Shown here one piece after another: positions 19,370 through 27,708 of a DNA stretch of 64,000 bases (position 1 is the first letter of the stretch; every line of letters starts with the position of its first letter). Under the pieces are notes generated by a model. It ran no database searches. It was not told where the DNA came from and saw only the letters and a program-made list of their open reading frames with translations. The position numbers and the translations under genes are program-made. Location: the NCBI GenBank assembly GCA_041397775.1, contig JAWKWB010000002.1:248001-312000 (forward strand), written 5' to 3'. Source of the DNA: Ga0077555 sp041397775 (GTDB taxonomy: Bacteria; Pseudomonadota; Alphaproteobacteria; Rhizobiales; Hyphomicrobiaceae).

Positions 19370-19798
19370 ATGACGAGTTATTCACGCCAGAGCATTACGG
19401 CGGACACCGTGCTGATCGCTCTGCAGGCGGCGGTCGCCAAGTCCAAGCAACTCGGCCACAAGATGTCGATTGCGGTGTGTGACGATGCCGGCGTCCTCAA
19501 GGGCAGCCTGCGCATGGACGGGGCGACCGACATGACGCGGCGCATCGCCGAGGACAAGGCGTACTCGTCGGCCACGCTGGGCACGCCCACGCACGCGTTG
19601 TGGGATCTCGTCAAGAACGATCCGCCGCTGCTGCATGGGCTGCCCGGCTATCCGCGCGCCATCGTTTTCGGCGGCGGCTATCCGATCATCGAGGATGGTG
19701 CCGTGATCGGTGCGGTCGGCGTGTCGGGCGGCCACTACAGCGACGACATGGAAGTCGCCCGTGCCGCTCTCCAGGCCATCGGCGCACCGATCGGGTGA
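19370..19798 (+). CDS. GlcG/HbpS (DUF336) family protein
   Basis: The 142-residue protein matches the HbpS/GlcG fold: ITADTVLIALQAAVAKSKQL, IAVCDDAGVLKGSLRMDGA, AYSSATLGTPTHAL, GGGYPIIEDGAVIGAVGVSG. Relatives sit in many catabolic operons and one binds heme, but the cellular role is poorly defined. GAGAGG lies about seven bases before ATG 19370. It is 23 bases after the OYE-type gene and on the same strand, so it belongs to this catabolic cluster. Confidence 0.85.
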   Translation: MTSYSRQSITADTVLIALQAAVAKSKQLGHKMSIAVCDDAGVLKGSLRMDGATDMTRRIAEDKAYSSATLGTPTHALWDLVKNDPPLLHGLPGYPRAIVFGGGYPIIEDGAVIGAVGVSGGHYSDDMEVARAALQAIGAPIG

Positions 19799-19970
19799 GG
19801 GGCGGCGCCCAAGTCTTTGTTCTTGAAATCCAACGGGCTCTCGGGTAACCGCACCAGCCCGCTTGCGCGTCGCCCGGCGGCAGCGGCTGGATCGCTTGCC
19901 GGGATGTCGGCTTGCGTCTAACGTCTGCGCTTCGATTTCCAGCACTCGCCTGTGCCTCGAGGAGACTCCA

Positions 19971-20600
19971 ATGATCGATCTCTATACGTGGTCTACGCCG
20001 AACGGGCGCAAAGTCTCCATCATGCTCGAGGAGGTCGGGCTGCCATACCGCGTGCATGCCGTCGACATCTCGAAGGACGAGCAGTTCAAGCCCGAGTTCC
20101 TGAAGATCAGCCCGAACAACCGCATTCCCGCCATCGTCGACAACGACAACGGCCTGGCGTTGTTCGAGTCGGGCGCGATCCTCCAGTACCTGGCCGAGAA
20201 GACCGGCAAGCTGTGGTCGAAGGAGCCGAAAGCCCACTGGCACACCGTGCAGTGGCTGATGTGGCAGATGGGCGGCGCCGGCCCGATGCTCGGTCAGGTG
20301 CATCATTTCGTCAAATACAACAAGGGCAAGGCGCCCTATGCGGAGGAGCGCTACCTCAAGGAGGCGCATCGCCTCTACGGCGTGCTCGACCGCCAGTTGG
20401 CCCAGACCGAGTACGTGGCGGGCGACTACTCCATCGCCGACATCTCGATCTGGCCGTGGATCTCGCGTTTCGAGTGGCAGACGATCGATATGACGCAGTA
20501 TCCCAGCGTCTTGCGCTGGTACAAGGCGATTGCGGCGCGGCCGGCTGTACAAAGGGGCTATGACGTCCCCATCAAGCAGCCGGGCATCCCCATGCCATGA
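19971..20600 (+). CDS. Nu-class glutathione S-transferase, YfcG-like
   Basis: The 209-residue protein starts MIDLYTWSTPNGRKVSIML, which lines up with YfcG; Thr9 and Asn11, which bind the glutathione sulfurs in YfcG, are present. KISPNNRIPAIVD and FESGAILQYLAEKTG complete the thioredoxin-like N-domain, followed by the all-helical C-domain (YSIADISIWPWI). The family reduces disulfides or peroxides using two glutathiones instead of an active-site Cys or Ser. GAGGAG six bases before ATG 19971 fixes the start. It may protect against reactive products of the neighbouring pathway; that is inference. Confidence 0.87.
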   Translation: MIDLYTWSTPNGRKVSIMLEEVGLPYRVHAVDISKDEQFKPEFLKISPNNRIPAIVDNDNGLALFESGAILQYLAEKTGKLWSKEPKAHWHTVQWLMWQMGGAGPMLGQVHHFVKYNKGKAPYAEERYLKEAHRLYGVLDRQLAQTEYVAGDYSIADISIWPWISRFEWQTIDMTQYPSVLRWYKAIAARPAVQRGYDVPIKQPGIPMP

Positions 20601-20685
20601 GCCTTTAATGGAACGGTGACAGTGCTTTGAACGACAAGCGGCGCCTCGCTGGCGACGCGAGAATCAAGAACCCGAGGTGAAACGC

Positions 20686-21612
20686 ATGAAGCAGAATCCG
20701 ATATTTTCCGGCGTCATCGCCCCCGTCCTCACGCCGTTCGGCGAGGATGGCTCGCCGGACCTGGACCGGTTCGTCGAGCACTGCGAGTGGCTGCTCGAGG
20801 ACGGCTGCACGGGGCTGGCGCCCTTCGGCACCACGAGCGAGGGCAACTCGATCGGCCTCGACGAGCGCATGGAGCTGCTCGAGGAGCTCGTGGACGCCGA
20901 GATCGACGCCTCCAAGCTGATGCCCGGTACGGGTGCCTGCGCCCTGAGCGACGCCGTGCTTCTGTGCGAGCATGCGGTCGAGCTGGGCTGCGGCGGCGTT
21001 CTGATGCTGCCCCCGTTCTACTACAAGAACCCGAGTGAGGAGGGGCTGTTCCGTTTCTTCGCGGAAGTCATCGAGGAAGTGGGCGACGACGACCTCAAGG
21101 TCTATCTCTATCACATCCCCCCGGTGGCCCAGGTGGGCTTCTCGCTGCCGCTGATCGAGCGCCTGCGCCGCGAGTTCCCGAGCACGGTCGTCGGCCTCAA
21201 GGACAGCTCCGGCGACTGGTCCAACACCAAGGCCATTCTCGATGCCTGCCCGGGCTTCGAGGTGTTCCCGGGCTCCGAAGTGTTCCTGCTCGATGGTCTG
21301 CGCAACGGCGCGGCGGGCTGCATCTCGGCGACCGCCAACGTGTCGGCGCGTGCCATCCGCCAGGTCTTCGACAACTGGCAGAGCAGCGAGGCGGACCGCT
21401 TGCAAGGCGAGGTCACGGCGCTGCGCAAGGCCATCCAGTCGTATCCGATGATCCCCGTTCTCAAGGCCATCCTGTCCCACTATCGCGAAGACCCGGCCTG
21501 GGCCGCCCTGCGCCCGCCGTTCGTGGAAATGTCGGAGGAGGAAGCCGAAGCTGCGATCAGGCAGCTGGCCGAGGCCCACGGCTTCCGCCTGGACTTCGCA
21601 CGGGCGGCCTGA
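20686..21612 (+). CDS. DapA/NAL-superfamily (dihydrodipicolinate synthase-like) lyase
   Basis: The 308-residue protein is a TIM-barrel class I aldolase. GTTSEGNS (residues 48-55) is the carboxylate-binding loop, Tyr142 in YLYHIPP is the catalytic Tyr, and Lys172 in VVGLKDSSG forms the Schiff base. True DapA usually has YNVP at the Tyr; YHIP points to a catabolic member such as a keto-sugar-acid aldolase or dehydratase. ATG 20686 is chosen, with GTG 20677 as an alternative. It ends the plus-strand catabolic run and is followed by a strong terminator, so it is the last gene of that unit, although 85 bases separate it from the GST gene. Confidence 0.87.
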   Translation: MKQNPIFSGVIAPVLTPFGEDGSPDLDRFVEHCEWLLEDGCTGLAPFGTTSEGNSIGLDERMELLEELVDAEIDASKLMPGTGACALSDAVLLCEHAVELGCGGVLMLPPFYYKNPSEEGLFRFFAEVIEEVGDDDLKVYLYHIPPVAQVGFSLPLIERLRREFPSTVVGLKDSSGDWSNTKAILDACPGFEVFPGSEVFLLDGLRNGAAGCISATANVSARAIRQVFDNWQSSEADRLQGEVTALRKAIQSYPMIPVLKAILSHYREDPAWAALRPPFVEMSEEEAEAAIRQLAEAHGFRLDFARAA

Positions 21613-21649
21613 TCGCGCCCTTTGCCGGCTTGCCGGCGCATTGCAAAAA

Positions 21650-21684
21650 GAAAACCCCGCCGAAGTTCGGCGGGGGTTTTCTTC
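21650..21684 (+). terminator. Intrinsic terminator after the DapA-like gene
   Basis: A near-perfect hairpin has the arms AAAACCCCGCCGAA (21651-21664) and TTCGGCGGGGGTTTT (21666-21680), with one bulged G and an almost closed loop. The T tract (21677-21680, then CTTCT) follows the GC stem. The flanking A run makes it able to work in both directions. It closes the catabolic cluster. Confidence 0.85.
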
Positions 21685-21782
21685 TGGTGGGCGGAGGTGG
21701 AAGCAGTTCGGTATGGGGGGAGGGTGCAGGGCACCCGGAAACTCATCGACCGGATTGGGCGCCGGTCACGCCGTCACCCGAA

Positions 21783-21959
21783 TCAACGGGCGAAGTGAAG
21801 CTGGTAACCGTTGCCCGCGGTCCCGGCGTCCGTACGGGCGCGGGCCGTCGAGTGCGAAAGCATCAGGAACGCGGACGCTGCAACGAAGCACAACGCTGCA
21901 CCGATCTTTGCAAGCTTGCTGGTGCGGCTGTCGGCCTGGGTGATCGTTTGCAGATCCAT
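21783..21959 (-). CDS. Possible 58-residue single-span membrane protein
   Basis: A minus-strand frame from ATG 21959 to TGA 21783 encodes 58 residues. GAGG lies six bases before the start, and about 170 bases of AT-rich, promoter-like sequence (21985-22135) precede it. The product has a polar N-terminus (MDLQTITQADSRTSKLAK), a hydrophobic segment (IGAALCFVAASAFLMLS), and a short Arg/Gly-rich tail, which fits a one-pass membrane protein or an uncleaved signal-anchor. No family is recognised. The otherwise gene-free setting and the good start site are the reasons to call it; short length keeps confidence moderate. Confidence 0.45.
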   Translation of the reverse strand: MDLQTITQADSRTSKLAKIGAALCFVAASAFLMLSHSTARARTDAGTAGNGYQLHFAR

Positions 21960-22247
21960 GAAGCGCCTCGCGTCGTCTCGATGTCGGCTGAACTTGACCC
22001 TTTTGTAACCGATAAGATTTTGTTAGTCGAACGCTATGGTATCCCATGATTAATCAAGATGTATTCATTTTAACGATCTGTAAATAAGTGTTAATCGAAG
22101 GGTTGGTCGCAAGACGACTTTAGTTTTTTCTTAAGCACGTGGTATGCCACAAAGCCGCCCTCGCAAGGCTCGACGCTGGGGGGACAAGCGGTGCGGCCAC
22201 GTCGGCGCCGGCCGCGAGCATCGCGGACAGGCAGGGGAACCACGCAC

Positions 22248-23135
22248 ATGCGGGCGGAATGCACGATCAAGGCGACGATGGGGGCGATCGTCGCCGTCGC
22301 AGCGCTCGGAGCATCGGCGGTCGCGGCGACCGCGGCGCCGTGCGGACACGATGGCCGGGGCTTCCAGCGCTGGATCCAGGACTTCAAGGCGGAGGCGGTC
22401 GCCAAGGGTGTCTCGCGCGGCACCGCCGCACGGCTGCTGGACGAGGTCGGTTACGATACGCGCGTCATCCGGCTCGACCGCTCGCAGAGATCGTTCCGGC
22501 TGTCGTTCGAGGAGTTCTATCGTCGGCGCGTCTCCGATGCGCTGATCCGGCGTGGCCGCCGCTATATGGAGACGCACACCAATCTCCTGCGGCGCATCGA
22601 GCGCCAGTTCGGCGTGCCCGGCGCCGTCGTCATGGCCGTCTGGGGACTGGAAACGAACTATGGCAGCGATAGCGGCGGCAAGTATTCGATCGTGCAATCA
22701 CTCGCCACGCTGGCCTACGACTGCCGGCGGACCGCATTTTTCCGCCCGCATCTCCTGAACGCCCTCGTCATCGTCGATCGCGGTGACATCCCCGGTGCGC
22801 AGATGCGCGGCGGCTGGGCAGGCGAGATCGGCCCGATGCAGTTCCTGCCCACGTCCTACGTCAGGTATGCCGTCGATTTCGACGGCGACGGGCGTCGCGA
22901 CCTCTTCCACAGCAAGCCGGACATGCTGGCCTCGACCGCCAATTTCCTCAAGGGCCACGGCTGGCGCCGCGGCGAGCCTTGGGGCGAGGGTACGCACAAC
23001 TACGGCGTGATCCGCGACTGGAACAAGGCCGAGGTCTACGTGCGCACCATTGCCGTGATGGCCGGGCGGCTGGCACAGGCACCGCAGGCGGTAGAGCCGC
23101 GTCGCCGCCAGCGGCGCGGCACGCGCACCGACTGA
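22248..23135 (+). CDS. Lytic murein transglycosylase, MltB / SLT_2 family
   Basis: The 295-residue protein has a signal peptide (hydrophobic residues 10-29, cleaved near TAA-PC). FQRWIQDFKAEAVAKGVS is the family start, and the catalytic Glu135 sits in AVWGLETNYGSDSG. PMQFLPTSYVRYAVDFDGDG and HNYGVIRDWNKAEVY complete the SLT_2 domain. It cleaves peptidoglycan strands to 1,6-anhydro products in the periplasm. AGGGGAA lies about eight bases before ATG 22248; Cys32 is after the cleavage site, not in a lipobox, so it appears soluble. It has no C-terminal peptidoglycan-binding domain, unlike longer members. The AT-rich 21990-22140 region upstream may serve it and the divergent small ORF. Confidence 0.88.
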   Translation: MRAECTIKATMGAIVAVAALGASAVAATAAPCGHDGRGFQRWIQDFKAEAVAKGVSRGTAARLLDEVGYDTRVIRLDRSQRSFRLSFEEFYRRRVSDALIRRGRRYMETHTNLLRRIERQFGVPGAVVMAVWGLETNYGSDSGGKYSIVQSLATLAYDCRRTAFFRPHLLNALVIVDRGDIPGAQMRGGWAGEIGPMQFLPTSYVRYAVDFDGDGRRDLFHSKPDMLASTANFLKGHGWRRGEPWGEGTHNYGVIRDWNKAEVYVRTIAVMAGRLAQAPQAVEPRRRQRRGTRTD

Positions 23136-23190
23136 CGGCTTCGACCGGGAGGCTGTGCCTCGGGCGCTGCGTTTGGCGGCGTCCCGCGCC

Positions 23191-25740
23191 TCATTTGATG
23201 AGCCCCAGATCCTTGTCCGCCATGCCCACGAGCAGCGCCGTGCCGTTGGCGCCCACCCGCAGCAGCCCGAAGCGCGCCTGCTGCCACTTCTCGGCGGTGC
23301 CCTCCTTGAAGAACCAGGCATCGGTGCCCACGATCCAGCGGCGCTCCTTGTAGCGCATGGGCAGAACGATCTGATTGGCGGCGACCGGGCCCGGCTCCAC
23401 CTCGACGACGCTCTCCACGGTGGCGACGTCGCGATCGTCGACGGTGGCGATCGCCCAGCGGCGTTGTCCCAGGACCGACGCATCGTTGCGGCCGATGCGG
23501 CGCTGGTTGGGGACGGCGAAGTTGAGACGCATAAAGTCGCCCTGGATCAGCGAGCGCGGATCGACCGGCGCGAGCGCCAGGAAGATCTGCCGGCCCGTCG
23601 CGATGATCGCTTCGTTCGTCGTGATGGACTGGGCCGCGAGACCGCCTGTCGCCAGCGCGCCGGCGATGATCAGGCCGCGTGCCAGCAGCGCAGGGGCGGG
23701 GATGCCCGATGCCAACCCCACGTCCGCTCGCCTGATACCGCTGAACCAGCACAGCGCTGCCAGCATGACGCCGGCCGACGTCATCAGGGCGGCCTTGTCG
23801 GAGAGCGGCCATCCCAGCCAGTAGTAGAAGCTGCCCAGCACCCACAGCGCCGCGATGAAGGCGCCGACGCCGACGGTGCGGCGGCCGCTGGTGAAGGCGA
23901 TGCACAACAGCAGAACCAGGATGCCGAGAGAGGGCATGATCGCCGCCAGCGCGATGACGATCAGCGACGCGCCCAGGCCGAGTGTGGTCTGCAACCTGGG
24001 GCGCGGCACGAGCAGCCAGGCACACCCGGCGCAGGCCAGCGCCGCAGACAGCAGGCTGAGCGACGACCAGGAGAGCTGGAGGCCGGTGACGAGGTGGCGC
24101 GACGGGCCGATGCCGCCCATGGCGCCGCTGAGCAGGAAGGTCGGTCCGGCTGTCGCCATCACGCCGAACAGGCCCGCGGTGACGTAGCCGCCGAGGAAGC
24201 GCTCGATGCTGTCGGCGAACGGCAGGCGAGACGCGCCATCCTCTTCGTCGCGGGCCGACAGCGCCGTCAGGACGTACCAGGCGGCCGCGATGGCCAGGAC
24301 CAGGATCCAGCCGCGCGGGTAGATGACGGAGGGAATGTGAATGTGCGCGATCGGCAGATGCAGGAGTGAGTTGAGAAGCGCTGCCGAGAAGAACGCTGCC
24401 GCGCCGCCGAGGAGGCCCGCTGTCCAGCTCCGCCCGACGGCGATCGCAAGTCCGACCGCTAGAAGCGCCAGCGTCAAGTTCACCGCACTCGTTGCCCCGC
24501 GCGCATCGCGGAACAGACCGTAGGCGATGAGGCAATAGCCCAGCGTCAGCGCGATGGCGGCAAGCTGGTGCTGGAACGTGGTCTGCCGGGTCGTCCGCAG
24601 GAAAAAGACTGCGCCGGCCAGGAAAATGGCGCCCACGACATAGGCGCCAGCCCCTGTCGTGAGGAAGGGCCCGATGACGAGGCCGAGGAAGCCTGAAAGC
24701 GGCACGGTCGTGAGCAGGGCGCCGATGCCCGTCATCAGGATCACCGGCCACTCCCGGCCCTTGAGAGCGTCCATGTCGAAGCCGACGTTGGCACGCTCCC
24801 GCGCCATCCGCAGGATCAGTGACCCCGTGCCCGCCACGAGAGCGGCCCCGACGACACCGATCAGCAGGAACGGCAGGGTAGCATCGCGCGAACCGGTGAA
24901 GACGGCACGGGAGAACCCTCCGATGAGCATCGTGTCTAGGCTGAGGCCCATCACCGCGATCACGACGATGTCGAACTTCGGCAGGACGATCAGGCCATAG
25001 GCGAGGCCACCGAGCAGGAAGAGGGCCAGCCAGTAGACGATGGAGACGTCGCGGCCGGCGAAGAGGGCGGCGACGCCGGCTTGCGTGACGAGCCCGATCG
25101 TCAGCAGCATCGACAGGCGGAACGACCAGTTGGTGTCGCCGACCCAGGACTTGGGCCGTATGACCGGGCTGAGCAGGCCGGTCACGGCGAGCGCCATGGC
25201 CCAGCCCATGATGGTCACGCCCGGATCGAGGGTCCACCAGCCGACGCGGGCGAACGTGGCGAGCCACAGCCCGATCGCCACGTGCGCGACGACGCTCCAG
25301 ACGACCCACAGCGCATCGCTGCGCCCCGCCAGCGCCCAGGGAAGGCCGACCGCCGCCCAGACCGCGAAGAGCTGCCAGGGATCGGCGCCGGTCTGGTAGG
25401 TCTGGCCGATGAGGGCGAACAGGCCGCCCGTCGCCAGGAAGGAAAGAATGAGGCCGGGCACCCGCGCCGCATTGATGAGCGAAATCAGCAGCGACGCCGC
25501 CAGAACGCCGCCGACGATGCCGAACCGCCCGAAGCGGCTGATCTCGTCCCAGTGGGCGGCAACCCAGAGGATCAAACCGAAGCCGGTCAGCGCCGCCGCC
25601 GCGATCTGCGCGCCGAGCCGCAGCCGGCCTTGCAGGGATGGCGACGCCGAATCGGCCCCGCCAGTCTCCCCGGACATGTCGTCATCTGCAGGGGGAGCGG
25701 TCGTCCCGCCCCCGTTTCGTTTCCCGAATACGCCGGCCAT
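23191..25740 (-). CDS. Large polytopic membrane protein (DUF2157 N-terminus, DUF4401-like, GDYXXLXY C-terminus)
   Basis: The 849-residue protein has more than 20 hydrophobic segments. The opening part (LTGFGLILWVAAHWDEISRF, then LATGGLFALIGQTYQTGADP) is typical of DUF2157. The middle resembles DUF4401, and the last 160 residues form a soluble part with QGDFMRLNF, a variant of the GDYxxLxY motif. The two halves are separate genes in some bacteria and fused here. Its function is unknown; the C-terminal domain should face the periplasm. GGAG lies seven bases before ATG 25740, and a palindromic site is 30 bases further upstream. The convergent neighbour is the transglycosylase gene, 55 bases away. 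Confidence 0.75.
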   Translation of the reverse strand: MAGVFGKRNGGGTTAPPADDDMSGETGGADSASPSLQGRLRLGAQIAAAALTGFGLILWVAAHWDEISRFGRFGIVGGVLAASLLISLINAARVPGLILSFLATGGLFALIGQTYQTGADPWQLFAVWAAVGLPWALAGRSDALWVVWSVVAHVAIGLWLATFARVGWWTLDPGVTIMGWAMALAVTGLLSPVIRPKSWVGDTNWSFRLSMLLTIGLVTQAGVAALFAGRDVSIVYWLALFLLGGLAYGLIVLPKFDIVVIAVMGLSLDTMLIGGFSRAVFTGSRDATLPFLLIGVVGAALVAGTGSLILRMARERANVGFDMDALKGREWPVILMTGIGALLTTVPLSGFLGLVIGPFLTTGAGAYVVGAIFLAGAVFFLRTTRQTTFQHQLAAIALTLGYCLIAYGLFRDARGATSAVNLTLALLAVGLAIAVGRSWTAGLLGGAAAFFSAALLNSLLHLPIAHIHIPSVIYPRGWILVLAIAAAWYVLTALSARDEEDGASRLPFADSIERFLGGYVTAGLFGVMATAGPTFLLSGAMGGIGPSRHLVTGLQLSWSSLSLLSAALACAGCAWLLVPRPRLQTTLGLGASLIVIALAAIMPSLGILVLLLCIAFTSGRRTVGVGAFIAALWVLGSFYYWLGWPLSDKAALMTSAGVMLAALCWFSGIRRADVGLASGIPAPALLARGLIIAGALATGGLAAQSITTNEAIIATGRQIFLALAPVDPRSLIQGDFMRLNFAVPNQRRIGRNDASVLGQRRWAIATVDDRDVATVESVVEVEPGPVAANQIVLPMRYKERRWIVGTDAWFFKEGTAEKWQQARFGLLRVGANGTALLVGMADKDLGLIK

Positions 25741-25769
25741 TCCTCGTCTCCATCAGCCGCAGCATGCCT

Positions 25770-25792
25770 TGAACAATAATAAACATTGTTCA
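25770..25792 (-). promoter_or_regulatory. Perfect 8-bp inverted repeat upstream of the DUF2157 gene (candidate operator)
   Basis: Arms TGAACAAT (25770-25777) and ATTGTTCA (25785-25792) are exact inverse complements around the spacer AATAAAC. The site lies 30-52 bases upstream of the minus-strand start at 25740, in AT-rich sequence that stands out from its GC-rich surroundings. The size and symmetry fit a dimeric repressor site; the regulator is unknown. A chance hairpin is possible. Confidence 0.4.
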
Positions 25793-25865
25793 CAAACAAG
25801 TGCAAGGCACGTCGGCCATGGGGAGAGTGTTTGACTGAACTTGGTTTATTTTGTGTTCGCGGCCG

Positions 25866-27524
25866 TCAGCCCTTCTGTCCCGAAGCGCGGATCTGCGACA
25901 GCGTCTGGCGCGGCGTGAGCGCTTCAGGGTCGATCTTGAGTTCGATGATCGAGGGCTTGCCGGAGGCGAGCGCCCGCTCGAACGCGCCCTTGAACGCGGC
26001 GGTCTCTTCGACCGTCTCGCCATGGCACCCGAAGGCCCGTGCGTAGGCCGCGAAATCCGGATTGACGAGCTGCGTGCCCGACACGCGGGCCGGGTACTGC
26101 CGCTCCTGGTGCGCGCGGATGGTGCCGTACATGCCGTTGTTGGCGACGATGGTCACGATGTTGAGGCCGAACTGGGCGGCGGTCGCCAGTTCCTGGCAGG
26201 TCATCATGAAGCAGCCGTCGCCCGCAAAGTTGACCACGGTGCGCGTCGGCGCGGCAAGCTTGGCGGCGATGGCGGCCGGGAGCCCGTAACCCATGGAGCC
26301 CGACGTCGGCGCGAGGCACGTGCGGTAGCCCTTGTACTGCATGTGCCGGTGGACGAAGGCCGCGTAGTTGCCGGCGCCGTTCGTGATCACCGTGTCGTCC
26401 GGCGTCATGTCGCAGATCTGACGAACGACGTGTCCCAGGTGCACGGAGCCCGGCAGTTCCGCAGGCGTCAGCGTCGCCAGATAGCTCTCGTGCAACTCTT
26501 TCGTCGTGGCGCTCCAGGGCGTGGCGGCCGGCTTGGGCAGGCTGTCCAGCAGGTCCGCGAACGTCGCGGCCGTCGCGTTGATGGGCAGGTCCGCCCGGTA
26601 CACCGAGCCCAACTCGTTGCCCGAGGGATGCACGTGCACGAGCGTCTGCTTCGGCGAGGGGATGTCGAGCAGGGTGTAGCCCTGCGTCGTCATCTCGCCC
26701 AGTCGCGCGCCCAGCACGATCAGAAGGTCCGAATTGCGGATCGCCGCCTGCAGCTTCGGGTCGACGCCGATGCCGGAGTGGCCTGCATAGCAGCGGTGGC
26801 GGTTGTCGATGTAGTCCTGGAACCGGAAGGCGGCGGCCACCGGCATGTCGAAGCGCTCCGCGAAGGCCTCGATCTGCTTCTGGATCTTCTCCGACCAGCC
26901 CGGCCCGCCGATGATCATGACGGGGCGCTTGGCCTCCCCCAGCAGCTTCTTGAAGGTCGCCGCATCGGCCGGGCTCGGTGCCGGCTCGGCGATCCTGGCG
27001 GCCTTCACGTCGAGTGCCTCGCCCACCGACGACAGCATGTCCTCGGGCAGCCCCAGCACGACGGGGCCCGGCCGGCCGTTCTGGGCGACGTGATAGGCGT
27101 GGCTGACATACTCGGGGATGCGGGCCGTCGAGCGGATCACCGCGCTCCACTTCACGAACGAGGAGAACAGCGACTTCGTCTCGATCTCCTGGAACGCCTC
27201 GCGATCCTCGTGCTTCTCGCCGGGCAGGCCCAGGAACATGATCATGGGCGTGGAATCCTGCTGGGCGACATGCAGGCCCGCCATGGCATTGGCAGCGCCC
27301 GGACCGCGCGTCACCATGCAGATGCCCGGTTCGCCGGTCATCTTGCCCCACGCCTCCGCCATCATCGACGCGCCGCCTTCCTGGCGGCAGATCACCGTCT
27401 GCACGCGGTTGCTGTCGTGCAGGCCATCGAGCGCAGCCAGGAAGCTCTCGCCGGGCACCGTGAACACGGCCCGCGTGCCTTGTGCTTCGAGCTGGTCGAT
27501 CAGGATCTTGCCGCCGTGCCGCAT
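25866..27524 (-). CDS. Acetolactate synthase-like ThDP-dependent enzyme
   Basis: The 552-residue protein has the three-domain ThDP enzyme layout. CRQEGGASMMAEAWGK contains the conserved Glu49 that activates the cofactor. VMIIGGPGWSEKIQKQIEAF is in the central domain, and FAGDGCFMMTCQEL followed by NIVTIVANN is the GDG...NN diphosphate/Mg2+ motif. It resembles catabolic large-subunit-like enzymes rather than biosynthetic IlvB, and no small regulatory subunit gene is next to it. It joins or cleaves 2-keto acids; the substrate is open. GAGGA seven bases before ATG 27524 decides the start. The divergent caspase-like gene starts 184 bases away. Confidence 0.87.
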   Translation of the reverse strand: MRHGGKILIDQLEAQGTRAVFTVPGESFLAALDGLHDSNRVQTVICRQEGGASMMAEAWGKMTGEPGICMVTRGPGAANAMAGLHVAQQDSTPMIMFLGLPGEKHEDREAFQEIETKSLFSSFVKWSAVIRSTARIPEYVSHAYHVAQNGRPGPVVLGLPEDMLSSVGEALDVKAARIAEPAPSPADAATFKKLLGEAKRPVMIIGGPGWSEKIQKQIEAFAERFDMPVAAAFRFQDYIDNRHRCYAGHSGIGVDPKLQAAIRNSDLLIVLGARLGEMTTQGYTLLDIPSPKQTLVHVHPSGNELGSVYRADLPINATAATFADLLDSLPKPAATPWSATTKELHESYLATLTPAELPGSVHLGHVVRQICDMTPDDTVITNGAGNYAAFVHRHMQYKGYRTCLAPTSGSMGYGLPAAIAAKLAAPTRTVVNFAGDGCFMMTCQELATAAQFGLNIVTIVANNGMYGTIRAHQERQYPARVSGTQLVNPDFAAYARAFGCHGETVEETAAFKGAFERALASGKPSIIELKIDPEALTPRQTLSQIRASGQKG

Positions 27525-27708
27525 CGTTGAGTCCTCGTGGATCTGGGGTGAGCCTTGTGTTTGGGTGGAATTTCTAGCAGCCAGGGCCAGTGCGGCCAGC
27601 GGAAAATTTTCTGGGCGTCGCATGGGCTGGGTGTGGAGAACTCCACTTCCTCGTGGAGGAACGCCATCGCCGCGGTTCCGCCGCCGGGATCGGCTCTATT
27701 TTGGAGCC

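Noticed and set aside
17244..19385. 713-codon minus-strand frame opposite the OYE-type gene
   Set aside because: The plus-strand protein has FMN, FeS and FAD motifs in order; the minus frame has none.
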